Origin: Brachionus rotundiformis
Taxonomy: Eukaryota > Rotifera > Eurotatoria > Ploima > Brachionidae
Direction: 5' to 3'
DNA length: 64,000 bases
Assembly (NCBI GenBank): GCA_016802295.1
Contig: JAESIW010000180.1
Span: 1,925,619-1,989,618, forward strand
Made by a program: the position numbers and the translations under genes. Below, piece after piece: positions 46,307-58,161 of this stretch (the first letter of the stretch is position 1; each line of letters starts with the position of its first letter). The notes beneath the pieces were generated by a model. That model was not told the origin of the DNA. It worked only from the letters and a program-made list of their open reading frames with translations, and searched no databases.

Positions 46307-47285
46307 TTACCAGTGAAATCTTATTACATGAGCAACGTTTGTGCATTCCCTTGGAGCCAAAATACCGCCTTAAGAAAATTTTAAAATATAATGGTAGACT
46401 TTTTTTAACTATGAATTTACCTGCGGTATATAATCCTGACAATGTGCATCCTTGACACCGGAGACTAAATTTACAGATTACTTTAGTGACTGCTACCTTA
46501 AATCCGTCATGAGATAATTCATCAACAGTGAACCCAATCAGCTTATCAATATCGATCTCGACAGTTTTTAGTGATATGGCAATGTCACTGGGAAGCCCCT
46601 CAAAAGCACATGTGTGATTGACTGAAACAAATTCCCTGGTACAATTGTAGCATGGTATTTGGCCTTTCAGTTTTGGGTGATCTGACTGAGTAATTACAAC
46701 TTTTGATTCTTCGAAGCAGGTCTTTTTCTCAGTTGCTTTTTGGATAATGTTATTTTTTATTTGTTCGTAGTCTGGAATAAGCTGTCGGAAGTACTCGCGT
46801 CGTCGGAGCGATATTACTTTTGGTGCCATGGCTTCAAGCCTCTCGATCAATGTGGTCATGCAAAAAAATTCCGCTTCTTTTAAAACATCTAGTGCAACGT
46901 CTTCCGGTGGTAGATCATTGCTCCGGCAAAAATTCAGTATGTGTCTGAAAAATTTACCATCTCGGTCTATAAAATATCTGCCATTCTCATCCTTGACTAT
47001 TTCATGTCTTCCGCTAAACATCACTGCCAGCATGGACTCTTCATATTTTGTCAAAGTGGATAGACTTGTTGTAAACAAGTATCCTCCCACATTCAAATCA
47101 ATCACATTTGGAAACTTTTTTTTCAAAAAAATAAATTAATTGAAATATTTACTTCTTGTTACTTTATTTTGGTTTAATTTAAATAATATAAAATTAAAAT
47201 TAACTACTTGTGCGAGTGTTGTCCCATTAGAGGTATTAATACATAATTTTTTAAGGCGTTCTTCAAAATGATCATTTTTGTTCAT
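46307..47285 (-). CDS. KCTD7: KCTD7/14-like BTB domain protein
   Basis: BTB/POZ (T1-type) proteins of this family usually assemble as pentamers and many act as adaptors for cullin-3 ubiquitin ligases. Exons 47208-47285, 46421-47114 and 46307-46368 give 277 residues; phases close. The BTB domain (about residues 27-125) opens PNVIDLNVGGYLFTTSLSTL and continues with MLAVMFSGRHEIVKDENGRY and FIDRDGKFFRHILNFCRSND, as in KCTD7. The C-terminal half has a Cys pair (CYNCT) and ends in VIRFHW, like the aromatic ends of KCTD7/14. Without splicing out 46369-46420 the frame would run on for about 60 unrelated residues, so the three-exon model is preferred. Assignment to KCTD7 rather than KCTD14 is by overall likeness only. 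Confidence 0.85.
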
Positions 47286-50200
47286 TTTACCAATTCATAA
47301 ATATTATTTTTGAATAATCTAACCAAAAATTAAAATATACTAATAAAAAGAATAAAATCTACTATAGGAGTTCTTATCGAAAATTAGATTTGTTTACGCA
47401 AATTAGATCACGCATGTAAACGCTTCTGAATCAAATAGATAAAAAATGCTCACAATAATAAAAAGCAAATATTTAACTCTTTTTGTCAATTCAGAAGTAA
47501 TCGATATTTCATTCCAAACTAACCCTGGAAATAATATTGACAAAAACTTTTAAATCTGGCATTTAATATGGTCCTTATTTTTGTATAAATTAGTATATAT
47601 TCGAATTGAATTGTATTGATTGACGTACATAAAATATTTCAAGTTATATTTTTCAAATAAATTATTATTATTATACTGAAATTAAAATTTGAAAATAGAA
47701 AAAAAAATCAAGCCATTCAGATAGCTTTGTTTGATCAGTCAATTTTTGATATTTCCACAATATTTCAAAGTCTCTTAATTAAAATTGATTTTTTCCCAAA
47801 TTAGCAAAAGTACCTAAGCAATTATAAATTAATTTGAATTATTTTTACAATTAATAGATTAAGAATTTAATTCTTATGATGCAAAAAAAATAAAAGAATA
47901 ATTTAACTTAAAATCAATCGAAATATTTTTTACTAAAAATAAATTCAACCAAAAGTGTCTTGTTTTTTATTTAAATAAATCTTTTTTATCTAATTTTATT
48001 AAATTAGTCTATTCCAAATTTACAATTACTTAGAATTAATAGATTTATAGGAATCGAATAATTTATATTTAAGCACAATCTTAATTCAAGTTCATAATCA
48101 TTAATTATATTTATTATATAATTAAAATTAGAGTTTGATTTTATTTTAATTAATATTTTTCTAATAAAAATGTTCTAAATACATCCACAATTAATCATGC
48201 ATTTTGGAAATAATCTCCAAAGATAAAAATCATGCATTGATGGTGCACAATAAAAGAAAATAGATTAAAATTAATGAACTCTTAAGAGTTTTTGGTTTAG
48301 ATAAAAATTTTCAAATTATTAAAAAAATCTTGGGGCTTGAATTCTTAATTGAATTATCTTATTCCTTTAGCATACTTAGTTGATTCGATTTTGTTCATTA
48401 ATTTGGCTTTAGTATAAGCATATACTAATATATTAAAACCTGCTTGATTATATTTATAACATAAGTAAAATGAGTGTTTCGTTTTATCGATTAATCATAT
48501 TTTAAAAGCTACTTAGTTTCATTTGCTTTATTATTTAAAAAATTCTTATCATTATTAATAAATTTATTAAATTTTCGATTAATTTAAATAAAAGGATACT
48601 TAAGACTAATTATTTTTTAATCATCTTTATTTCATAATCTTTTTAAGTAGTTTTCTCGATAATAGAGACATATTGATGAAAAGATTTTTAACTAAATATG
48701 ACATTAAGGATATGCGGTAATAATGAGTTATTTTTGTTTAACTTATTTTGGAAAATTAAAGAAAAATTTTCAAGTATATAAAAATGGTCTCAATTTGGTA
48801 ATTTATTGTGAAAATCTAAAAATTAAAAATTTAATCTTCTGAAAATTAGAAAAAAAATATCTAAAAAAATCGATTAAACTCAACAAAATCGAGGTTTTCT
48901 GAAAATGCTTTAGAATTTAATATAACGAAATCGCAAAAATAAATTTTTAATTAAACTTAAGAACAATTAAAAAGCTTCCTTTTCGAAAAAATGATGAAAA
49001 ATCCTCTTATTTGATTTTGTTTTGATTAAATTAACATTAAAATAATTCTAAATTTATTGGATAATTCATGCATTAAAACTAGTCTATTTAATTAGGATTA
49101 TATTGAAAGATGGGCTTTTATAAAAAAGTCACAGCAAAATAGACGTAGAGATAAATAAATTTAAACAAATTTTAATTATTTATTTGATAATTTCAAATTT
49201 AATGAAGCAAACTACCACTAATCTCTAATTTGATAAATAATTGGAAACTCATTTTTACTTTAGACCTGGATATGTTAAATTTTTATTTATACTTGATATA
49301 AATCAATAATCAATAATTTTCATAAAAACAAATTTCTAAATTTTATAATTAAATTTTGTGAAAATGATTGAGAATTATCTGTTTTTTATAACTGATAACT
49401 TTGTGTTCATCTTGATTAAATTTCGAATCTTTTTATTATTAATTATTTGATTAACAAAAATATAATATTTATAATGTTTAAAGATGATAAAAAAGTAGAA
49501 AAATTTTTTTAGCTACACCAATTTATATTTTCTTTGAATTGAATAAATGACTAAATAAAAACTGACAAGATCTAATTTCATTATATATATATGTGATTTT
49601 TAATCTAAGAAATCAAAATTTGAAAATTATTTTTATTTTTATTATATAAATGTCAATAAAAATATCATTTTACATATTTGAAATTTCTTCCTTGTCTAAT
49701 TAAATTGACTATTTGATTATTTTTGAGTGTAAATTGGTAATTTAGCACTTTATTTAACTGAAAAATAGATTATGAGCTCGTTAATAAGACTACTGAAATT
49801 AACTATTCCTACCTAAATTTATTATTATAAAATAATAAAAAGCTTTCGGTGTCTCATGTGCTTATATCCTAAAAAAATAGTTCAAATCTTAAGATATTAG
49901 ATTATATTAAAATCCTAAAGCTAAAACATTGCAAGTTTAATTTAAATTAAAAGTTAATTTTAATGATTGATATAATGATAGATAAATTAATTTTAGATAT
50001 ACATTTACAGTCTTTTAGAGAAATAATAAAATACTCTTGAAAAAAAATTCTTACTAAAAGCTTAGTAAAACAGCTATCTTGGATGTAATGAGACTTAATG
50101 TTTCATTTGTATTTTGATAAGTTAACAAGCGTCAACGATTTCATTTGTTTATCTGTATGCATCTAATTTTTCAAAAAATGGATAATCTATAATTTTTTTA

Positions 50201-51153
50201 ATGTATTTTTGTTTAAACAGTTATATTCAATTGTTCTGCGTAGTTTTTAAACGATACTTTTTATGATTTAAAACCAATTCTTTTCTTTTTGAAACAACTT
50301 TGAGCTAATTTGTTTGACGTTCATGTGGTTATCTAATCGATTGGATCGGTAGATGGACGCATAAAAAAGGTCCATGCTGATATTCATATAAATAAAAAAG
50401 TGCTACAAAAATTTCACTAAATTTTTTGAACTTTTTTTAAAAATATATTTTGGAAATTATATTAATTTGCCGATCTTCTTTCCAACACCACTAATAACTG
50501 CAGTTTGGAACTTTTTTGGTAAACTAATTTAGAAAGTGCCTAAGTACCTAAATGTCACCAATATAAAGCATCATTTTTAAATATTAATACGGTAAATTCT
50601 CGAAACTTAGTACATGTAACTAAATCGGATTTTTTAAGTTGTTACATGTAACAAGTACCATCTCGCCCATATTTACTTAATTTTATTAAAAATCCGATTT
50701 AGTTACATGTACTAAGTTTCGAGAATTTACGGTACCACTAATTACGACGAGCTCACGGCTTGAAAAGATGTCTTTTCAGATAGACACTAACATAGGATCA
50801 ACTTTTATCTTAATTAAAGATATAGATAAAAACTTTTGTAACACATTTAAAATGATTGCAATATATTTATTTTTAAGCTTTTGAATAAAAGAATTAATTA
50901 TTTTCTATTGAAATTCTATAACATGATTCAATTTCAATTTTCAGTAAATAATTCAATACATACTTAAATAAGACTTATTTCATCTATATAAAAAATTAGA
51001 AATAAAATTCTTGTAAAACTTTAATTAAATGGAAGACAAGTTTGTTTTTATGCATGTTGCTAAAATTTGAAATGAACATTTAATTATTATAAATTAAAAT
51101 TTGTGGATTTTATAAATTTGAATTGATAAAAAAATAAATTAGATAAATTTAAA
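47286..51153. other. 3.9-kb gene-free stretch
   Basis: Longest stretch without genes. No open frame with convincing content on either strand; composition is extremely A/T-rich with homopolymers. The one clear structure is the inverted-repeat element at 50592-50730. The last 200 bp should contain the TUBGCP3 promoter. Confidence 0.55.
50592..50730. mobile_element. 139-bp MITE with 43-bp perfect terminal inverted repeats
   Basis: Arms 50592-50634 and 50688-50730 are exact reverse complements, beginning gtaaattctcgaaacttagt. The 53-bp centre includes a perfect 16-bp palindrome (ttgttacatgtaacaa). No coding capacity. The flanks (atacg and ggtac) show no obvious target-site duplication. Its composition is richer in G/C than the surrounding DNA, and the perfect arms indicate a recent insertion or folding constraint. 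Confidence 0.85.
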
Positions 51154-54100
51154 ATGCAAAAATATCTTGATTCTGACACAAATCACTCGGGCTCGAATGT
51201 TGAACAATTGGTATTTCGTTTACTTTCTAAGATTGCCACGGCTTACCATTTAAATGAAAAAGTCAAAAACAAATTTATCAAAGAACAATACACATATGTT
51301 GGAAAACTGTTAACCTATGACGCTTACTCGTCGTCAAGGGACACTTTAGAAATAGCTGCACGAATCAAGAAAAAATGTAAGAAATTTTAATCAATTGTTC
51401 ATCAATTTAAACTTAAATCTAAATAGTGGTATCGCAAAAAAAAACCGATACTGCCCTAAACTTTCAAGAACTAGAGGCTAAATTTAACAAATTGGTAAAT
51501 ATTTAAATTGTTTAAATTAATAAACTGAATTTGTTTATGAAGAAAATCTTAAAAAACCATGCTGCTATATTGGAATTTTTTTTTGCCTTTTATTTAGAAC
51601 AAAATAAATACGAATCAGCTTCAAACAAAAATGTAATATTTTTATTTAATATTCCAACTATTCTAAAAGCTAAATTGACCATTATTTTACAGACTCTTAA
51701 TTTCCATTCTCAGCCATTCGAGCCTCCAAACATCAGTGACACAGTAAAAAATGAATTAATTGAAAATAACTCATCGACAGAAAAAATTCACAATCTTTTC
51801 AAAAATGGTACTTCTTAACTTTGGATAAGTTAAATTGATAAACATTTATGTTTTTTTAAAATAAAGATTCCAGCACTGAATTGCTCGGCAATAATCAAAG
51901 ATTGAAGCCGACATTTATTTGTAAGAGCTAAATCGAAAAAAATAATTAAAAAAAAACTTAATTATTATTTTTAGTGAATGAGACTTATATTCTACGAGAA
52001 TTAATATACGCAATGCAAGGTGTGGACGGAAAGCTATTCCAAAAAGACCCTAAAGATATGCAGTCCATGGTTTTAAAGGTTGACATGGAGAGAACAGTAC
52101 GTATGATGGTCATGCGCTACTTGGAAAGTGGATGGTTTTATACCCGACTTAGACGATTTCTTTCTACTTATAACAACAACCCATCCGCAGGACTGGTCTT
52201 ACAGGTAAATTTACTTTTAGAAAGTAGGAAATTTGACAATTATTTATCTAGGCCTTCTGTGCCTATATATCCGCTGAATTAAAAGAATATCATCGCCTTC
52301 TAGCTGTTCTCGAATCTCAGGTAAAGGAAAAATTACTTAAAATGCTTTTCTCTTTACTATAATTTAAATAAATTATTTACCAAGCTTGGAGACAAGGATG
52401 AAGGAACTGAATGCTCGAATATAACTTTGAGACGTTTACTAGTCTGGCTGGAACAACCATTGGAAAGACTTAAATTTTTGAATATCATTTGCGATGCTGT
52501 AAGAGGTAATTGGCGGATTTTAAAGCTTTTTGAAAATTTTAATAAAGTTAGAGAGATTAATGAGAGGTCTTAAATTTTAGCTGTGCTTTTCTGATTTCTA
52601 ATTAGAGATTTTACTAAGAAAATTAGAAAAATAATGTTCATTTTAATTTATTTGTCAAATTTTGTTTGTATAATTAAATGATTTGATTATGTTTATAGGC
52701 AATATAAAAATAAAAAAGCTTTTAAAACTGATTTATTTAGAAAATAGAAAATATAATACCAGGGATTATTAATTTAGTAATTTAGCTTATTTGATACATT
52801 ATCTTATTTAAAAGTGACAACTATTTTCAAAAGGAAATTGCATTAGACTTTAAGGAAGTAATTTAAGTATTTTTGCTTTTGTTTTGGAATGTTTTAGCAA
52901 CCAAAAAATCAATTCTTATATAATTCTCAACTAGGAAATTTTGTATATATTTTTATTTAGATAAAAAAGGAGGAATTTTGTTATCAATTTTGTTTACTTA
53001 TTCCAAATACGGTGATCCGAATAAAGCTTCTTTAGTTAAAAGCGGATTGGCAAAGGTAATTAAAAATATCAAAAAAAAAAGGCGTAAAAACATATCATAT
53101 TTTTTTCAGTGCGCCATTCCAATTAGAGATATGATTATTGAGTGGATATGCGATGGTCAGATTAGAGACATACATGAGGAAGTTTGATTCTCTATTTTAA
53201 ATTAAATTAAAATAATTAATTAAAAATAACTAATAAAGTTTTTTGTTGGTTTCAATAATTCGATTCCAAATGAGAGACTTTGGCATGATAAATACAATCT
53301 GAGAAAGTCCCAAATCCCCTCTTTTATAAATGAAGACCAGGCCAAAAAAGTCTTTTTTAGATTAAAATATAATTTAACTATCAAATAAAATTTTTAATTT
53401 TAAGATTCTAATAATTGGAAAATCAATAAATTTTTTAAGAGTTATTTGCAATGAGCACAAGCAGATAAGAGCATTGGCAAACATACCAGAAAGTATGCTT
53501 TTATTGGCAATTATATTTAAATCATAAAATTTTTTCTTAAGTCGAAAGTATGTTGGATCAAAAATCTAATTTACAATTTCAAGAGCTTATCGACAATGCT
53601 TACGCAGATACCAGTAGCTATTTAATAGAAATTTTATTAAAAAAATACAAATTACTGGATCACTTTAACTCATTAAGAAGATATTTACTTTTGGGCCAAG
53701 GAGACTTTATTCGTCATCTAATGGACCTGATGGAGTAAGCCAATGACTTAAAAATAATTTTTACTCTAGCTTTTTGTAGATGCGAATTAAACAAGCCAGC
53801 TCAAGACTTGATGTTTCCAAACTTGCAGCGCTTGCTTGACAAAGCGATTACCGAAACAAATGCTCAATTCGAACCATCTTACATTATGTCAAGATTGGAT
53901 GTTAGACTTTTACCGGTAATTAAGATGCTTTGTTTATAAAGACAATATTAAATCAGTAAATTGTTGTAGCCTTCGCCAAATGATATGGGTTGGGATGTTT
54001 TCTCTCTTGACTACACAATGGATGGACCCCTTAAGACTGTAAATGCTCTGAAAAAAAATAGAGTTGTATGATAAAACTATTGATTTTGATAGTCAATCAG

Positions 54101-55777
54101 CAAAGATTAATTATTTTTAAAAGATTGACTTAAATGGTTTTAATAGTACAGCTCTGGTTATAGACTAAGATTATTTAATTATTTTAACTTAAAGGTATTT
54201 AATAGTACAATTATTCAGCGTTACCTGCGTATTTTTAATTTCTTGTGGAGAGTTAAACGAATGGTATTATTTTTTATACATATTTGTATAACCGAGTTGA
54301 TTCTTATCAATTAGGAATATATAACTTGTAGCTTATGGAGTTCGCACAAAGCTGATTTAGAAAAATTACGAAAGATGACAGAAATTTATGAAATTATTCA
54401 TCAAAGCAATATAATTCGTTCTGAAATGATACGTCTAGTTCAAAACTTAAATTTCTATATCATGTTTGAGGTAAATTAACTCAAATTTTAATATTTTTAT
54501 TAATTTTTCATAATACATTTTATTACGGACCCATTTATGTATTTAATTAAATTTCTGAGTAAATAGAAAAGACATAAAAGTATATTTATTTGCTAGATTA
54601 ATTATATAAGTTTGATTTATATTAAATTTACTTTAAAAAATTTTTGCCAAGCAAACCATGTTTAACGAACACAATGTATAATGCATATGCAGTTTTTCAT
54701 CAAAATAATTTTAGAAAACTTTAAAAATAAGTTAAACATCGAATGCTTATTAAAAAAATAATAACATAGAGGATATCTGTGGAGGGAGACTAAATACAGT
54801 CCAACTATGTTAGCTGTCTGTCTGTTTAAAACAATAAATAAAAATAATTACTAAAAAACAGAAATAATACATTTTTTGATAGATATTTTTTAAAAAGTTC
54901 ATTAAAATAGATATTTAGCAATAAAATGAATTTCTTTTTCTTGACATAGAGTAAAACGAATTAATAAGAAAAAAATACTTTAAATTTTTTAAAAATTTTC
55001 ACAGAACTTTACTGACCAAAACAAAACTCATTAAGGAAAATTTTCATTTTCATTTTAATGCTACAATTAATTTTGTTGTCAAATAAATCAACCTAGCAAA
55101 ACCGTATCAATTTAAGAAATGAAAAATTAAAAATTTAAGGTTTTGGAAGTGTCTTGGAAAAATTTATGCGAACAACTTGATGATAGTAAAGACATGGACG
55201 ATGTAATATTAGCGAATGAACAATTTTTAGACACAATTATTTCACAGCTTTTATTAGACGAAAATTCAAAGGTTTAAAAATTGAATAACATTTTCCTTCA
55301 GCTTAATTAATTTATAATAGGAAATTGCCAAAGAACTGAGGACCATTTTCGATTTGATTGTTAAAATGTCTGATTTAAGTGAGCAATTCCAAAAAATTGC
55401 ATTGGGAGAATATGAAGCAAGAAAACAGTTTAAAGAAAAATATAGTGAGGATTTAGACGAAGTAAAATAAAATTTGTTTTATTTAAATTTTTAAATATAT
55501 TTAATTTTTTAGGATGTAAAGACGGCCATGGATAACATAGAAAGGAAGCGCTATCACGGTGAGGTTAAGCCAAAGATAAGAAATGCAAAAAATCAATTAA
55601 ATATTCTGAAGAATTCTTTCAATGTAACTATGTTTTCTTTAATTTCACATGTTAAATTTAAATTTTATTTCTAATTAGGAAATGGTCAAAAATTTACTGG
55701 AAGCACTCAAAAACCATCCAAATGAAAGTTTAAGATTCTTAAGCTTTAGATTTAATTTTAATGAATACTATTATTGA
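51154..55777 (+). CDS. TUBGCP3: Gamma-tubulin complex component 3
   Basis: Core subunit of gamma-tubulin complexes that nucleate microtubules at centrosomes and basal bodies. Twenty-one exons: 51154-51376, 51427-51494, 51543-51632, 51693-51807, 51867-51920, 51975-52204, 52252-52320, 52385-52505, 52961-53055, 53110-53181, 53239-53349, 53405-53492, 53542-53734, 53780-53915, 53970-54038, 54195-54263, 54315-54470, 55140-55271, 55321-55461, 55513-55623, 55679-55777. Sum 2,442 nt, 813 residues (human 907), all phases closing. GRIP1 holds LRELIYAMQGVDGKLFQ, RRFLSTYNNNPSAGL and ERLWHDKYNLRKSQIPSF; GRIP2 holds RRYLLLGQGDFIRHLMDLME, NAQFEPSYIMSRLDVRLLP, GWDVFSLDYTMDGPLKT, RVFN-like RIFNFLWRVKRMEYI and EVSWKNLCEQL; it ends ESLRFLSFRFNFNEYYY. 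The weakest donors are 53182 (GTTTGA) and 53350 (GTCTTT). Introns are mostly 45-65 bp; two are longer (455 and 669 bp) without recognisable content. Confidence 0.95.
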
Positions 55778-56237
55778 AGATTTTTGTTTTTTTTAACACT
55801 AACTTAATATAAATAAATAGGTAATCGATTTGTATAATAATCTTTTCAAAATTTAAAATCTTATATAAATGAATAAAAAAATAATTTTCAATCTAGAATA
55901 AAAATTACATTGATTTAATTCATGATTTTAAAAATTCATATCATTAATTAAATATTAAAAAATTTTATAAATTAACCATTAAATAATTACAACTGCCTAA
56001 TAAAATATAATAATTACAACTGCCTAATAAAATTTTATAAATTAACCATTAAATAATTACAACTGCCTAATATAATAGTCCTCAACAGAAACATTTGAAC
56101 AGATTTCTAGGAAATGGAGCTAAAAATTTTAAAAAATAAATCCGTTCATATCAATATTCAATTATGCTTATTATTTCCAATTTTATTTTAAATAAAGAAT
56201 TTAAATTTTATTATAAACAAAAATAAAAAAAACAAAT
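55778..56237. other. Convergent intergenic stretch between TUBGCP3 and the PXK-like gene
   Basis: Holds the 3' UTRs of both genes and a short tandem repeat (55959-56072). Nothing else is visible. Confidence 0.5.
55959..56072. repeat. Short tandem repeat
   Basis: A unit of about 43 bp containing taattacaactgcctaat occurs twice complete (55959-56001 and 56030-56072) with a shortened copy between them (about 56002-56028). Probably a small minisatellite in the shared 3' region. Confidence 0.8.
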
Positions 56238-57983
56238 TTAAAATATTGGCTTGCTTTTATCAATTGTCACAGCTTTTTTCAATTTCATTCCTTTTCTAAT
56301 ATCACCTAAAAGAGCAGAGCGATCATCTGTGTCATTCGACTGTGGGGAAAGATTGAAAGATGGAGGAGGAGGAGGTGGAGGAAGTGGTGTTCCGGAAGAA
56401 ATTGGATTTGAAGGAATAGGCGGGGGTGGAGGTGGCCCGGTTGTAATAGCAGAAGAACTAAGTGTTGGCTGGATAGAATTTTTATTCTGTGTTTTGTCTA
56501 TTTCATTTTTTTCTTCAGTTATTTCAAGACTTGTCTCATTAATGCTTGACAATTGTTTTTTGGTAGAAAACTGATTCAATGCCAGACTAGATTTTCGCCT
56601 CAGTTTTTTTATCTTTATTTCCAATTTACCAGTCATATAATTTAAAAATTCAATCTGATCAGGCTCTAAAGCATTTTCATTCGAGTTTTGACCCTTAAAT
56701 TTGGACATGGAAAAAAAATCATGCTCAGCAATTTGTTCCAGAGTAGGCAAATAAAATTTATTTTTGAATTTTTCATCATTATCTAAACCAATTCGATTAA
56801 AAAATAAAAAATTTAAAATAATTTTTATTTCTTCAAAGTCTTTGGCGTTGTAAATAGGCTTTATGTTAGATAAAATACTCTCATTTGGTATCAAATCTTC
56901 TTGAATGTTTCCAAGACACATTTCAACAATTAAGAAGCCGAAACGAATAGTTTCAATCAGTCGTCTTTTTTCTAAGTCGCTTTTTGTCTTTCTTATTGAA
57001 GTTCCATCCTGGTCAGAAACTTGAATCAAATACATTTTTCGCAGTTTGTCAAAATTCTTTTCATTTATCTTATCTGAGTTGGTTTTGGTAAAAAAAAAAC
57101 TATTCTCATAACCAGTTAGAAGACACATTTTTTTCTTGTAGGCCAAAATAACATTCCCAGAATGCAAATTGTCAAATGGAATAGAAATTTTTTTTTTCAA
57201 ATAAATCAAAGCATTTAAAACTTGTTTGGAATATTCTTTGATATTTTTTACAGATAGTGAATTTACACTTTTCTGTGATGACTTTATTTCCCATATATCA
57301 TTGGGATTATTTCTGCGTAAGAGATCTCGCAGTGAACCATCTCGGCTGTAGTCTTGAACACAAAGTAATCGGTTTTTTTCCAAGTTAAGATCCAAATTTT
57401 CAAATGGAAGAAAATTTGGGTGCTTGATAGATTTAAAAAATTTTTCCAAAAATGCTTCCATTTCTCTTAAATTCATTGACATCGAGTCAGCAATATCAAT
57501 GATTTTTTTTATTTTAATATTCGATTTAGAATCGATTGAATTGATAAAAATAATTCTGTACTTGTTAGCCTGGACATTATCACGCACTATTGCCTGCTTG
57601 ACCAGAAACCAATTGCGCTCTGTTTCAGTCTGGCTTCCGATATTGTATAAATGTTCTATAGATACAAATTTTTTATCCGGATTTGAACGAATAAAAAATT
57701 GTAAATAAACATAAGCTGACTCGCGTGACTCTCTAATTTGGTTTCGTATTTCTTGGTTAACTTTTTGAATAAGATTTACATCATTGGACATTCGGAAATT
57801 TCCGATTGATGACTGGTATCTGTCCGAATAATTGCCTTCGAGTATCGGAAGCTCATCTTCTCTTGGTTTTTTTTTTAAAAAATAATTGTATATGGTGTAA
57901 ATTAGGCAGATAAGAAGGAAAAGTCCTAAAATGGGACCTACTGTTAGAAAAATTAGGTCTTGATTATTCAGTTCTTTTAACAT
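56238..57983 (-). CDS. PXK: PXK/Slob-like membrane pseudokinase with WH2 motif
   Basis: Intronless, 581 residues. A single membrane segment near the N-terminus (about residues 9-34, IFLTVGPILGLFLLICLIY) is followed by a basic stop (KKKPR). A protein-kinase-like domain covers about 60-440; the region matching the catalytic loop reads IPFDNLHSGNVILAYKKK and the DFG position is in LLTGYENSFFF, as in PXK and the insect slowpoke-binding protein Slob. There is no glycine-rich loop, HRD or DFG, so catalysis is unlikely. Two polyproline runs (about 500-540) precede a WH2-type actin-binding end (RSALLGDIRKGMKLKKAV). Vertebrate PXK has a PX domain at its start where this protein has a membrane segment. 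In PXK and Slob the roles concern receptor trafficking and potassium channel binding; here they are inferred. An AG lies one base before the ATG. Confidence 0.8.
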   Translation of the reverse strand: MLKELNNQDLIFLTVGPILGLFLLICLIYTIYNYFLKKKPREDELPILEGNYSDRYQSSIGNFRMSNDVNLIQKVNQEIRNQIRESRESAYVYLQFFIRSNPDKKFVSIEHLYNIGSQTETERNWFLVKQAIVRDNVQANKYRIIFINSIDSKSNIKIKKIIDIADSMSMNLREMEAFLEKFFKSIKHPNFLPFENLDLNLEKNRLLCVQDYSRDGSLRDLLRRNNPNDIWEIKSSQKSVNSLSVKNIKEYSKQVLNALIYLKKKISIPFDNLHSGNVILAYKKKMCLLTGYENSFFFTKTNSDKINEKNFDKLRKMYLIQVSDQDGTSIRKTKSDLEKRRLIETIRFGFLIVEMCLGNIQEDLIPNESILSNIKPIYNAKDFEEIKIILNFLFFNRIGLDNDEKFKNKFYLPTLEQIAEHDFFSMSKFKGQNSNENALEPDQIEFLNYMTGKLEIKIKKLRRKSSLALNQFSTKKQLSSINETSLEITEEKNEIDKTQNKNSIQPTLSSSAITTGPPPPPPIPSNPISSGTPLPPPPPPPSFNLSPQSNDTDDRSALLGDIRKGMKLKKAVTIDKSKPIF

Positions 57984-58161
57984 TCTATAGCCTAATTGTT
58001 AGATAAATAGCATAGGTAAAATATAGTGAATTAAGCAGTTGATTGTCATGAGGTTTTAGAAAAAAATGATAAGAAAAAAGCCTTTAATAAACAAAAAAAT
58101 TTATTCATAAATATTTAAATTAAATTAATTTAAAATGATTGATGGAGAAAAAATTATTCCA

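Noticed and set aside
46233..46420. Long C-terminal extension of the KCTD7-like protein
   Set aside because: Splicing 46420 to 46369 gives a normal short family ending (VIRFHW); the extension is intron sequence.
56340..56460. Gly-rich plus-strand frame opposite the PXK-like gene
   Set aside because: Antisense of the polyproline coding runs.
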